Position numbers and translations under genes: made by a program. Of a DNA stretch of 64,000 nt, positions 11,891 through 30,972 are shown piece after piece. Every line of letters begins with the position of its first letter. The stretch's first letter is position 1. Under the pieces are notes generated by a model, which saw only the letters and a program-made list of their open reading frames with translations, did not search any database and was not told the origin of the DNA. The DNA comes from Anaeramoeba flamelloides (taxonomy: Eukaryota; Metamonada; Anaeramoebidae). The DNA is taken from NCBI GenBank assembly GCA_027625915.1, contig JANTQA010000032.1, positions 12,540,001 to 12,604,000 on the forward strand, read 5' to 3'.

Positions 11891-12424
11891 TACAAATCAA
11901 AACAATAAACACTGTTATTAAATATAAAACATGTTTTATAATGTTTTATTAATTTTGAATATTAAATAATAATAATAATACAAATAATAATAATAATAAT
12001 AATACATATTAAGTCTTGTTAAAATTGCCCCCACCATTAAAAAACATGATAGAAAACTGTTTCAAATTGTAAAATTTGCACAAAAACTCTTTTTAATACG
12101 AATTGGAATTAAATATTTTGGTTTTAGAGATTTTATAAAAAATAAAAAATTTCTTTAAAAATTTGAAATATATTTTTTTTTTTTTTATTGTTGAAGAAGT
12201 GTAAATTACACTCTAGATATCCTTTTACTTAAATTCTCTTTCAGAAATTTAAGCGTAAAATCATAGATTTCACGATTATTATTTAATGAAAATATTTTCA
12301 AACTGTTTGTTTTAAATTAATTCATTAAGATTTTTTTTTTTTTTTAATTTGTTATGAAATATTAATCTATCTTTTTCATAGGAAGGATAGACCCATAAAA
12401 AATGGTCAATATTTTCAATTTGTT

Positions 12425-12555
12425 TTAATAAAGAGATCTAAATATTTGAACAACTATAAATCAAATGAAATAGGTTACTTTATTAAGTTTTTTAGAACTT
12501 TATAGATGGTTTGAATCTATAAAGTGCTAAGCTTTTAAGAATAGATTTGGTTTTC
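12425..12555. repeat. Dispersed repeat, inverted partner of 5045-5185
   Basis: The block matches 5045-5185 on the opposite strand, including AACCTATTTCATTTGAT in complement and GGTTTTCGAAATTGAG at its right end. Confidence 0.65.
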
Positions 12556-12610
12556 GAAATTGAGTTGCTTTTTTTTTTTCTTTTTTTTTTTTTTGAGTTG
12601 CTTTTTTTTT

Positions 12611-12800
12611 TTTTTTTTTTTTGCAAGTTTCTCAAATCTTGTTTTCGCAAAAACCCAATCCAGGTAACGACTCGACAGATTGTAGGGAAAGTCCAATTCG
12701 GTTCACTTTGGTTGGCTTCAGATCGCATTCGTCGGATTCAGTCCTCTACAGTTGCATAAGTCCAGCTCAATTCGTTTTAGATCTGATCATTAACAAGTTT
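12611..12800. other. Higher-GC island of unknown nature
   Basis: About 180 bp with near-balanced base composition inside AT-rich DNA, following two poly-T runs. Two overlapping plus-strand frames are open (one reads VTTRQIVGKVQFGSLWLASD) and one minus-strand frame is also open. None matches a family I know. It could be an exon, an exon remnant or a structured RNA. No tRNA T-loop or snRNA consensus is visible. Confidence 0.3.
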
Positions 12801-13567
12801 GGTTAGGTTAGTCATGACCAAGTCCACCAATTCTTATAATGATTTTTTATTCCTTTTACCTCCCCAAGCACCTAAAAAAACAAAAAGAGGAGGAACCCAA
12901 ACAACTTAAAAAGGGAAAATTTGGAAAAAGTAAAAAGTATAAAAAATCAAAAATTTGAAATATTTTATAATAATAAAAATTATAAAATGTTATAAAAACA
13001 TTATTATATTTTTTTTTTATTAAAAAACCATAATATAAACCAGAGTTTTGATAAAGAGATGTTTTATGATTGTTCTAAAATGTTTTTTTTTTTTTTTTTC
13101 ATAAACAGAAATTTTTCTAATTAAATTATTTACCTCCTTTTAAACAATGAATAATTATGTTTTAACCTTCTCGATTTCAATATTAAAAAATAATATTTGC
13201 TTGTATTTCTAAAATTAAAAATAAATTATTTCTTTAAAAAATAAAAATAGTTGAAGATAATAACTTCAAGAAACAAAATTCTAGAAAACAAACGAATCAA
13301 AACAATAAAAAATCCACAAATATATTTTTAGATTTTGAAAGTTTTTCTTCAAATCATCAAAATGTTAAACAGTCGAAAAGAAACCAAAAAATAACAAAGA
13401 AAAAAAAACAAACACCAAAATATGATTTTCAGTTTGGATATTCGCAAAACAGAAAAGGAAAGAAAAAGAAAAAGAAAAAGAAAGATAAGAAAGATAGAAA
13501 AAAACCAATAAATCTAATAAACAAAAAAAGAAAAAAGAAAAAAGGCCCAAAAAAAAACAATCTAACA

Positions 13568-20114
<6,547 letters not shown>

Positions 20115-22614
20115 TAAATAAATTAGTTTCTTCTCACATTAATCAATTTGATTATCTGTAATTGTATGCTTAATGCCAAATCTCTCTGAATACAAATATG
20201 GATACAATCGTTATATTTACAATTTTAAATTATTCTTAATAAATATATTGTAATTTGAATAAATAGTTTAAAGTGGTTAATAAAATTAATATTAAAAAGT
20301 TAACAAATTGATTATTTATCACACTTTTTTTTTGGTATTTATTTGATGTTCTATCTTTTGATCTATATATTATTGTATTAAAATTTATTTTATCAGTTTT
20401 TATTTTTTTTATTTATTTTTTATTTTATCTATTTTTTTCAATGTGTAAGTTTATACTTACATATCTAAGTTTGTTGTTTTTACTATTATTTTTCTTTTTT
20501 ATTTTTTCTTTTATTATGTTATTATTATTTTTTTTTTTTTTTTATTTTTTATTGATTTTTTTTTTTTTTTCTATTATTTAAAATCATAAAATTTCATGTT
20601 TAAATAATTTAAGAATAGGAATGTTCTTAAATTAATTTTTTATTTATTCTTTCTTTATATATTTTTTAGAATTTTTTATTTTTTATCAAAAAGGTGATTT
20701 AAATTATTTAGCACAACCTTTGAATTATTATTATTTAATTTAATTAATTAAAATTTATCATAATACTTTATTTTAGAGAACTAATAAAATATTTAATTCA
20801 AAAATGAATCTTTTTTTTAAAAATGAATTTTTTTTTTATCAATTCGAGATTATCTCTGCTACAGAAATCAAAAAAATAAAATAAAAAAATTATAAAAAAG
20901 AGAGGGGCTGGAATGCAAATTAAGAAAAAACAACTTAAATAAATTTCATTTAGAGATTCAAAAATAAAACACTATCCCTCTTTTACGTTATTAGAAAACT
21001 AATCGATTTATTTGAAAAAAAAGGTAAATAGTAAAACTACAAACCATGTATTTTTTAAAAGAAGTGGGTAAAATATAGTGGGAATTCTTTCTTGTTCTTT
21101 AACTGATAAATTAATCGAATATCAAAAATTATTGCCAAAATCAAAAATATTTTTTTTATTTTGTGAATTTTATTGAATAAATGTTTACTTTATATTTTTT
21201 TCTTCTCTCGAAACAAACTTTTCTTCATTTTTTTCATAAGTTTTTTTCTTTGATGTTGAACTGTTTTGTGTTTTTTAATTTCTTTTAGACATTTTTTTGA
21301 AATTTTAAGAACTTGATTGATATTTTATTTTCAATTGGAACTAAAAAAAGTGTAAAAGTTCAAAATATTCCTCTAATAATTAAAGAATCTTGTTGGCTGG
21401 TTTTTTAAACAAATAGATTTTTTTAAAAAAAAAAAGTGAAAGGATATTCTTTTATCTTTAAAGTATTTGAATGTTTTTTTTTTATTTAATTTTTTAATGA
21501 ATTTAAGTGTTCTTTCCTATGCAAAAGATAAATTTTACAAAAACAAAAATTGAAAATCATGTATTTTTATTTATTTATTGTGAGAAAGGGGTAATAGAAG
21601 AAAATTTAATAAATAAAAAAGAGAAGAAGAAAAATAATTAAAATATTAAAGTATAAAAAAAGATTATATCATTTACATGACCAAATTAAAAATTATCAAC
21701 GTCCTGAAACAAGAGGAATAAAACCCTATAGAAAGATTATCACATAATAAATCAGAATATGGATTATCAACTTGTTTTGAAAAACATTAAAAACCACTTC
21801 CAAGTTTAACGATTCTGGAAATTTAAAAAAAAAAAATTTGATTTATTATTCATGCTAATTAGCTTTATTTTTGTTGTTAACCTTAAAAAAATTAATTTAT
21901 CTTTAAAATCAATATTTGGATTACAGTAAGCACGAAAAGAACATTTTTTTCACATTTTACAATTTTAAATACTTTGGGTATCTTTTAATTTTTTTTTCAG
22001 TCCAAAAAATCTTTTTAGATTTGTCAAAAAAAATTTCAATAATTGAAAATTACTTTTTCGTTGGACAAAATTTTAAAAATTAAAAAATAAATTTTATTAT
22101 TTGAAATACCTCTTTAATCAATACCAATTTTGAAAAACGATCCCACATAAAATTTTTTTAAACATTTGTAAAAAAAACAAAATTTTTTAGAAAGTTTTTG
22201 ACAAAATTGTCAAAGTAAAACTTGTCCATTCAACCCCTTTGTATTAAAAAATCAAAAAACAGCAAATGTCCCTATCCAAAAAAAAAAATCTTCAGTTAAC
22301 AATTTTAAAAGATTCTACTCAAAGTTTTCTCTTGATTTGATTTATTATGAATTATAAGAATTTTTTTTTTTTTTTTAATTAAAAATGAAGTTGATCAGAT
22401 ATTTAATTCTTTTTATTTGAAATTATTCCTTCACTGATAATAAAAGCAAATTGTTAGATTTTTTAGTCAGTATTTTCAAAGCAACTTTTTATTATTATTG
22501 CAGCAAAATAAAATATATCTAAAAATATTCTTTTTTTCAATTTATTTATATAAAATTGGATTATTTCAAAAATAAATTTTATAAATGAATTAAAAAACAG
22601 TTTAATGTATATCG
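20115..22614. other. 2.5-kb intergenic region, low complexity
   Basis: Lies between the convergent 3' ends of the PUF gene and the BTB gene. It is almost entirely A/T runs, with long T-rich blocks at 20400-20570 and 22355-22375. I see no gene, RNA or clear repeat unit. Confidence 0.6.
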
Positions 22615-25600
22615 TTAATGGGGTGAAACAAAGCTAACTGCATTACAAAGAATAATTGCGCCATCTGTTGTTACATCCCAAAAATCTGATCTACAATTGC
22701 TAGAAACTGGGAAAAAATTCAATTCAACAATTGTACCAAAATTTGGTTTTACTTGCTTAACGCCAATTAAGGGTACACCATCATTCCATTTTGCAACCAC
22801 TTTCGAATTTTTATTTGCTTTTACATTGGATCTATTTTTTTAAATGATAAAAAAAGAATTGGAAAAAAAAAAAATGTTCTTTTAAAATATTTTGAATTTT
22901 ACAAATTAAAAAAAAAAGAATTGATAATAATAAGATATTCTCAACAAAAATGTTGAGCATTAAGTCACATGAAAAATTAGATGAAATTTTTTTACGTGCC
23001 AATACAAAAAAGTTGTATAAAAACAAATAAATAAACAAAGATTTCCTCTCAGCAAATATAAAAAAAAAATTGTTTCTGTAAGGATGTTTTATAAAATGAT
23101 AAAAATTGTATTTAGAATTTGTTCTATTAATTTTTTTTCAATTTTGTTGATTGTAAATTTTGAGAAAAGTCTCCACATTTTTATAGTTTTTATGATAATT
23201 CTGATTCAAGATAATTCTTTGAAATTGATGTCTTTAAAATGGAAAATAATAAAAATAATATTTTTTTAAAAAGTTTTTAAGAAAACTCGTTCAAAGATAA
23301 AATAGAACAATTTCATGAACTGTATTTTTAACTAAACTATTTTCCAGTCAATTAGAGTCTAGTTGTAATGTGTAACTTACAGGTTTTTAAAGGGTTTAAA
23401 TGGATATTAGAACAAAAAAATAATTTTGGAGATTTTAACAGTGAAAATATTTTTTACATATTTTGGCTTTTTTCATTTTTTTATTTATTTGATTGACGAA
23501 ATTATTTTGCAATTTTTGTTTTTATTGCAAGATCTATAGCAACTTGGTAAAATCGTGTTATTCTCATATCATTGAAACCATGTAAAGATTGTTGAGAAAT
23601 CTATTGATTTCTATTGCAATTCAATTCGATCTTTGGTCTTGATATTTGTTTAATAAATGTGAAAAATTTTCACTTCATTTTCATTTCCTTTTTCAAATAG
23701 AGACCACAAATACCAACAAACTTCGTTTGGGGACTTTATTTCTAAAAGAAAACTTATTGAAAAATGTAGTGAAAATTGTTTCCTATTTATTTTTCAAATA
23801 CCAGTAGAAGGTCAAAACGAAAATTGTTGTTTTTCTCAATAGGGAATAAGAATTTTGGGTTTTCAATTTTTAAGAAAACCTATAAATTGATTAGACTAAC
23901 TTCAAATGAATATCAACTATCCTCTAATGTGTCATTATTCGACTTTATTTTTTTTTTGTTTGTTCTTTAAAGGACAATTATAATGGTAATTAATATTTGA
24001 AAAAAAAATTTGCAAACCTTTCGCATAAATAAATTTTATTATTTTTTAACTTATTCTAGGAATTTACCAATAAAGTTTTTCAGTTGAATAATTAGATTAT
24101 CGGGAGTATAACCGATTTTCACTAATTTGTATTTTTTTTTTTTTCACTGATTTACATATTTTTAATAAATTTAACAATTATTTCTGAAAAGATCTTTTTG
24201 ACAGATCAAAAAAATAGGATTTTTTTTAAATTTTAATATTGTCACAAAATCGAAATTTTAGGACTCTTATTACTTTATTTTTTTTTTTTTTTTTTTGCTA
24301 TTATTGAATTTTTAATTCAATTTTTTAAGAATAAATTCAAAATAACATTTTTCTCAGTTTTTTACAATTTTTTTTTTGATTATTTATAATTTGAGGATTT
24401 AATGATTTTTTCAAGTCATTTTAAAAAGATGTGACCAAAAAAATTTTAACATGAGTACAACAAAAATAGGTCTATTAAAGTTTCTTGACTGTTTGAAGAT
24501 AATTATGAAACCTTGTTTTACAGATTTTTTTCAAATAACTATTATATACACAAATATTCAATAATTTTGATAAAAAAAAAAAAACAATTTGTGATCATCT
24601 ACATAATGGTGAAAAGATAATTTCAAAACTAATTTATCAATTTGTTAGTAAAATTCACATATTGGTGAATGTCCCTCTTGAAATCACTTTAAAAACAAAA
24701 GCAAGAATAAGTAAAGTAAAAAAAAAAAAAAAAAACTAGAATAAGGATTAGGATAAGAATACCTATATGAACTTGCCCCTCCGGAAAATCTGCTAACATT
24801 TTCAAGTAAAGGATGAAGCTTGTCATAATCGCCTAAAAATTTGTTTGTACCATAATTTTTGTCACCTGAAATAAAAGGCAAAAATTTTTTAGAAACCAAT
24901 TTGCCTTTGATTTCCAAGCTTTTTTCGTTTTCGACATTTGATTGTTCGGTATTTATTTCGTTATCCTTGTTTGATTGTATTTCTGTCGCAAATGTTGAAA
25001 TGACTACACCGCCGCCTTTGCAGACGTACTCGTGTAAAATGTCTCCTAGTAACACGGAGTTGTGGTAGTTCATTTGAGAAAAGGTGAAAACGCAATCAAA
25101 TTTCTCTAAATATTCGAGTGAAGGTGTTTCCTGTTCTCCTCTGAAGGTGTCAATTTTATTAAATCCGCCCGACTTCAATTGGGATTTTACGTCCTCTGCC
25201 CACGAGGAGTTGGATTCTGCCGACAGCAATAGCACATTGATGTGCTTTCTTTTCTTTTTCTTTCGAAACCTGGGTGTGTGCGTCTTATTGATGATTTGGA
25301 AGCACACCGATAAGAGTTGGTGCTCGGGCAATAGCTTGGACTCCAAGACCTGCTCAAGATCAAGTTTGGACATTAATTGGAATTGGATGTGATCCAAGAT
25401 CCCCTCAAGCTCGCCACGCAAGTTTTCGGTGTTGATCGTGTGGGACTTCTTTTTGCACGACTTGGTGGCCCATTGCACGGCGACCCTGAACAATTCAATT
25501 TCAGAAATGCCGATCAACTTTTTCAATGAATAGATTTCGATGATCGTTTCTTTGGAAAGCGTCGAGATCTGTTCTTTGCTGCCAGTGAGGATCTCGAGCG

Positions 25601-26084
25601 AATTCTTTTCAATGTACCCAATACACTGATCCCTGAGGAATTTGGAGTCCACTTTTAAAGACTGTTCGAGGAGCACACAGCAGTTGTCGGCATTCAGGAT
25701 TTCAGTCAGCCACTGCGCGCTTTTTGTTTTCAGATCGCCCAATTCATAATATCCGCTCGCCTGGAGAACACCCAAGGCATTCTCCATCGTTAAGTCAACC
25801 CTCGATGTGTACGCATAATTCAAGATACACAGAAAGGCTTGGGGGCTAATGCTTGGCACACTGATCGGGTTGGATAACGAAGGAACAGTACCGCTTTTGG
25901 GGAAACATTCTTGCGCCCAGATGGGGGACGTGGATGCCAAGATGAATTTGTGCGCATAAATTTTCGTGCTCTCTTCCCCAACTAGAAAGAGAACGTCTGC
26001 GTATTTAGAATTGTTGATGTATTTGGAATACTTTTCAGATAAAATTATTTGTGATTTCGGAATAAGTTGGTTTCTTGAAGTCAT
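22615..26084 (-). CDS. BTB-BACK protein with Rossmann-like C-terminal domain
   Basis: Exon 1 is 26084-24763 and exon 2 is 22831-22615 (TAA). The 1931-nt intron (GTATTCT...AAAATAG) is phase 2, and the join reads GGASSYR then SNVKANK, giving 512 residues. I chose the ATG at 26084 (MTSRNQL) because codons upstream of it are low-complexity and the BTB domain starts soon after. BTB spans about residues 20-125 (YADVLFLVG, YAHKFILAS) and BACK about 135-265. After a basic linker RFRKKKKRKH, residues 280-512 begin INVLLLSAES and contain CVFTFS, YVCKGGGVVIS and the closing GVPLIGVK...FFPVSSNCRSDFWD. That region resembles class I glutamine amidotransferase/ThuA-like Rossmann folds. BTB-BACK proteins are often cullin-3 adaptors, so a substrate-adaptor role is an inference. 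The exon is much richer in GC than its flanks. Confidence 0.88.
22832..24762 (-). other. Intron of the BTB-BACK gene (1.9 kb)
   Basis: A/T-rich, with a dispersed repeat at 23640-23830 (also near 33890-34080 and 58425-58620) and poly-T runs near 24129 and 24280. Short open frames in it look like noise. No nested gene was recognised. Confidence 0.75.
23640..23830 (+). repeat. Dispersed repeat, copy 1 of 3
   Basis: It shares a pattern of TTTCAAATAGAGACCACA, then GAAAA(n)GTGAAAATT, then TTTATTNTTCAAATAC with 33890-34080 and 58425-58620. It lies inside the BTB intron. Diverged, class unknown. Confidence 0.45.
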
Positions 26085-27239
26085 GGTTTTTCTGAGACTA
26101 AGAAAAGAAGATTTTGTTGTTTTTGTTTGGCCTTTGTTTGAATGTTGATTTAACAAACTGTTTTTGTGGTTGGAAGTTTGTTTATTTGTAATTGAGAAAT
26201 GGTCAAATGTTTCTTTCTTGAGAAAAAAATAGTATGTGGTTTTTGTTCTTGGAGGAACTAAAAAATGATTCAAAATTTTCTGTCATCCTTATTAAAAATA
26301 TTCTGTTCAACATAAGGTAGATTGGACCTGAAGTGTTATTTTGAGATGATGGACAATTAAATATTTTTCACAACAAGTGTTTTTGAAAAAAAAAATTTCA
26401 AAACAGATTTTTTAAAAAAAAATTAAGGCTTTAAGAGAATCTGAGAAAAAATAGTATGTTTAATTCTTGTGAACCATTAAATTTTTGATTAATTTGGCTC
26501 TCTCACAAAAAAACCTTATAAAAAGTCCAGAGAATTAAAATTTATGATCCAACCAATATTTTGATAGAATTATGGAAGTGAGCTAAAAGATTCACCTTTT
26601 TTCGATCTCTATTATTTTTTCTTTTGAAGTTTATTTAAGGTTGAATTAGTTCTTGAAGTTTAGAGGTTTGATTTTTGAATTACTGTTAATTGTAATATAA
26701 AAAGATCATTATTTTCATTCATTTTTTCAAAATTTTCATTCATCTTTCAATAATTTAAATAAATTATCAAAAGTCCCATTTCTCAAAGACAAATTAATAT
26801 TTTATGCTGGTTTAAAGAATTAAAAAAACAGAACTTATACTATTATTTATAAATTACAATTTTGGAAAGATGAATGAAAATTTTGATCCGTTTACTTTGC
26901 AACAAATAGTACTTTGTCGTAAATTAACATGGGTCTTACTTTAGTTGGCTTGAGTTTTTTGAAAAATGTTGTTAATTCAAAATGTTTTTAAAAAATTCAA
27001 GGAACCTTATTTTGAAATAGGAATATCCAATCTATAGAATTATATTTTAGACAAGTTATTGAATTTTACGAAGGAGAGAAATTTCCTCTTATTTACTCAA
27101 ATTTAAAAAATCAACATTTATTTAATTATATCAAAGATTTTAAGAAATAAAATTAGAATTTTGGAAAACTTTAGTTAGAATTTTTTTTACAATTTATATT
27201 GAATTACAAAACCAATAAATTTTTGACACAAAAACAAGA

Positions 27240-27800
27240 ATTCAAAAAAAAAAGTCGATTTTTTTTTTCGAAGATTTAAAATAGTAGAGAAAAATCTTTG
27301 ATTTTACTAAATTCTGTGGAGATTATTCAAAGGTATTTACTATGAGCCACTTGGTTACACTCTACGTGATTGTGTATAATTATTTATAAGTACAGTCAGT
27401 TTCACTTTTAAGGCACAAACTTTCAACAAAATTTTAGGCCAAAAAAAAATCTCAAATTAAGGCACAAAATTCAAATTCTAGTAAAAATAAATTGTAAAAA
27501 AAAAAAATTACAAATTTTGTGCCTTAATTTGAGATTTTTTTATGCCTTAAATTTCGTTGAAAGTTTGTGTCTTAAAAGTGAAACTGACTGTAATATCTAT
27601 TCAGAATAACATCTATAAACATTCGTGTCTTCAAGTTCCCTTGAGTGCTAGTTTTTTTTTAATTTGCGAAATAAAAATAAAAATTCCAAATTGTTTTTTT
27701 ATTTCTGGAATTAAAAAAAAAAGCAAAGGGGTTTTATACAGTATTCAAAACAATCAAATAAAATTCAGAGTTTTATTATATTCTTTTAAATCCGGGAAAA
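27240..27800. repeat. Diverged compound foldback repeat interrupted by a MITE
   Basis: Left part (27240-27330) has AGTAGAGAAAAATCTTTGAT. Right part (27640-27800) has TTGCGAAATAAAAATAAAAA and TTCTTTTAAATCCGGGAAAA. Both match parts of the 9868-10312 family, with the MITE at 27391-27592 between them. Confidence 0.5.
27391..27592. mobile_element. MITE, nearly perfect palindrome, TA flanks
   Basis: Both ends read TA then CAGTCAGTTTCACTTTTAAG, in inverted orientation. The arms of about 90 bp pair almost throughout (AAGGCACAAACTTTCAAC and its complement), leaving a short AT-rich loop. TA flanks and short TIRs fit a non-autonomous Tc1/mariner element. No transposase is encoded. Confidence 0.85.
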
Positions 27801-28421
27801 CCTAATGACAAAAAATATTGAAAATAAAATGGTTCTAATTTGATTTTAAAAACTCAAAAATTTACTAAATTATTTAAAGAAGATACTTCCAAAAAAACAG
27901 GAGCATTTAATTATAACATTTCATAAAAATTCATCTTTTTTTAATAGAGTTATTTGTTGATTTATGATATCAAATAAGAGTGGAATAAATACTGAATAAA
28001 TCCTTTACTATGATATTTATTTCAAAATATACTCCCTAAAATATTTCCAAAAAGAGTGAAAAAAAATTGAGTTTTTTTTTTTTTTTTTGTCGGGGATCAG
28101 TTGTGGCCAATTTCAAGAAAAAAAAAGAGTCAATGTGGTAAGGATAAGATAACTTTTTCAAAATAAAAATAATATTGTTTTCACTTTTACTCTCTGTTAG
28201 AAATTTTATTTGGAAAAAAATGATTATCACACATAAAATATATATTTACTAATATTAACCCATAAAAAATATCATTTTAAAATGGGAGTAGAAATTGCTT
28301 TATTTTTTATTTGTGTAATGGTTGATAAAAAACAAAATTGGTATATAATGTAAGTTTTTTTCTAAAGAATAATAATTAAAATATTTAAATTATAATATTG
28401 GAAATAATTTAAAAAAATGAT

Positions 28422-28602
28422 TACAGTAAGTTCCACTTTTAAGAGACAAAGTTTCAACAAAATTTAAGATACAAAAAAAACTCAAATTAAGGCATATTCT
28501 TTATATTTTTTTTCATACTAATTTTTTTTACTTTAATCCTAATTTTGAACATTAATTTGGGATTTTTCTTGTACCTTAAAAGTTGTAAGGGTAGTGCTAA
28601 TA
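28422..28602. mobile_element. Decayed second copy of the CAGTCAGT MITE
   Basis: The left end reads TACAGTAAGTTCCACTTTTA and continues in register with the copy at 27391. The right end is badly diverged (CCTTAAAAGTTGTAAGGGTA). Older than the first copy. A lone TIR-like AAAAGTGGAACTGGCTGCA near 41322-41340 may be a third relic. Confidence 0.55.
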
Positions 28603-30591
28603 ATTAAAATATGACATTCTTTTTGGAAATAATTTAATAATATAATGTTATTTATGTAGATAAAACATAATTTTATTAATTATTAAAAAAAAATAAATAA
28701 TTTAAATATTATTTGATATTGGAGATTATTTTCAATGGGGTTGCCAAATCTATGGAAATTATAATAAAATCTGTATAAAAAAAGAAAAAAAAATATTAAT
28801 TTTCATTATATTTTTTGTAATGTATTAAAATAACCCATACAATCATGGTAAACTAATTAATTGGATTAAAAGGTTTTTCCTTATTTTATAGGATTCTTTT
28901 GAATTAAGTATTCAATGAAACAAAGAGTTTTAAAAAAATAAATATTAAATTTATTTTTTAAATGAAGATTAAAAGTCGATTTATCCTCATTAAATACAGT
29001 TAATTTTGTTGAATTTTTTTCTAAAAAAAAGAGAGAAAGAGAGAGAGAGAGGAATATTATTAATTCATAAATATGGGGGATGGGTTGTTCCCACTGAATC
29101 ATCAACCAATCAAATTTAATTGAATTGTACAGTGATTATTTATGAAATTGTTAAATGTGGTGAAACACATTTCCTATATTATTTTCTCAAAATCTCATTC
29201 TGAATTAAAAAAAACTAGAAAATTAGTTTCCAGAATCTCTATATAAAATTTATTGAATAAAAATAAAAAATAAAAAATAAATTCACAAAAAATAAAATAT
29301 TCATATTGTTACAATTGATCAACATTTTTTTTTTTTAGTGTTATGTGTTGTTTGTTTGTTTGTTTATATATTGATACTCAATTAAAAATTAGAGATAAAA
29401 CGGGGTATTAAATAATATCTATTTACTTGATACTCTAAAGGGGTGTATGTGATATTTAAGGTGTCTCTTATCCCCTATATTATTTTAGGTTTATTACTCA
29501 TTTTCTCTTCAAAAACATTTAAAGGGTTAGTGATACTTATCTGTATCTCTGTTGGTTAAATATCTTTTTTTTACTAAGGGGTCATAGAAATTAATACAAT
29601 ATCAAAGTGAAAAAAATATGTAACATTATTTAGTATTTTGAAATTGGTACCCAATAATAAAACAATTGGAAAAAAAAAATAATTCTGAAGCAAATAATGT
29701 ATCCTGATATTAAGGAGATAAAAATATGAAAGTTTAACCTCAAGAAATTAATTACCAAATCTAAAAAAATAATCAAGATCTTTGATTTTCCCATACTATA
29801 CTAAATACTCAAAAATCTTGAATAAAATATAGACTTTTATTCCCCAATTTTTCCTTTAATAAAAAAAATCAATATTTTTTACCTGTTGAAAATTTTTTAT
29901 ATTCAAAGATTTTTACTTTAACATTTTGATTTGTGTAAAAGGTTGACAGTTCAGGAATACTTATTTTGAATTCTGGGGATTATTTTTGATGTTTTTATAC
30001 AGTTACTTTAACCCTGTCGTGAATAGTTATAATAAATCTGATGATATTATATGATGAAATTGTTTTTTGTATAACAAACTGTATAACAGTTATGAATGTT
30101 TATTATAAACTATAAATTTTATCAAAGAATTAAAAAAAAAAAATGTAATCATTTTTTGGTTTTGGGAATTGATAACACGGTGTAAATATGAATGTTGAAA
30201 AAAAAAAACTTACATTAATGTGGATCTTCAATATTGAAAATGACAAAAATCTCAGGTTTTCAAAAGATTGAAAAAACGATTTTCAAACAAAATTCTGAGT
30301 TTCTGTGATTTCCATGCTTTATTTGTTTTTTTTATTTTTTGAAATTTAATACTTTTTTTTGTTTATGAAAATAGTCTCTATGATAGAATAGAAATTTAAA
30401 TTTTTTTATTTTGGAATAATAGAAATTGAATTTTCTAGATCATAAAATACTATTTTATAATAGACAGCCTATTTTGTGTCTTATAAATTTACATGGGGTA
30501 TTAGAAGAGTGGTAGTTGGTTACAGCCCTTCCAACCCTACCTTGAAATCTATTATAAATGAAAATTTATTTTCTACCACATACCTTATTTT

Positions 30592-30972
30592 TTATGACAG
30601 GATTTTGTGGTCATGTGATATTCCATTTAAACCATGAAATTTTATAAGAGAACAAAAATATCCAATATAGAAAAAAGTATGGTTTGAATTTAGCACTCCA
30701 GACCTTCGAAATGATCTATAAATTTGAAAAATTTTCAGGTTTTTGGTGGATCTATAATTTCTAAAGACCTTGTAATCAAAATCCAAGACCATAACAAACT
30801 GATTATTAAATTTGATCGCCGACCTTTGGAAACTTTGTTTTCGATTTTTGAATTTTACATTGCCAAAAAAGTTTAACACATTTTTTAATTGGGAACATTC
30901 TTGAAAATTCAAAGCAAGATCAATAATATAAGAACTAATAAACAAATACAGACAAAATGAAGGATTCAACAT
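30592..30972 (-). other. 126-codon open frame, doubtful
   Basis: The frame is open from ATG to TAA with a hydrophobic N-terminus and segments such as FVMVLDFDYKVFRNY. Composition is somewhat less biased than the flanks. I cannot match it to a family. It might be a fragment or decayed part of a larger gene, or chance. Confidence 0.25.

Larger units (their letters stand above)
8258..13567. other. 5.3-kb intergenic region with repeats and coding-like islands
   Basis: There is no firm gene. It holds a full-length compound foldback repeat (9868-10312), a tandem-like tract (10455-10612), a decayed coding-like stretch (11310-11890), a dispersed repeat (12425-12555) and a higher-GC island (12611-12800). 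Short exon-like reading frames near 8661-8882 did not make a consistent gene. Confidence 0.55.

Noticed and set aside
24859-25392. Plus-strand frames opposite the BTB exon
   Set aside because: Antisense shadows. The minus-strand BTB-BACK reading has clear domains.
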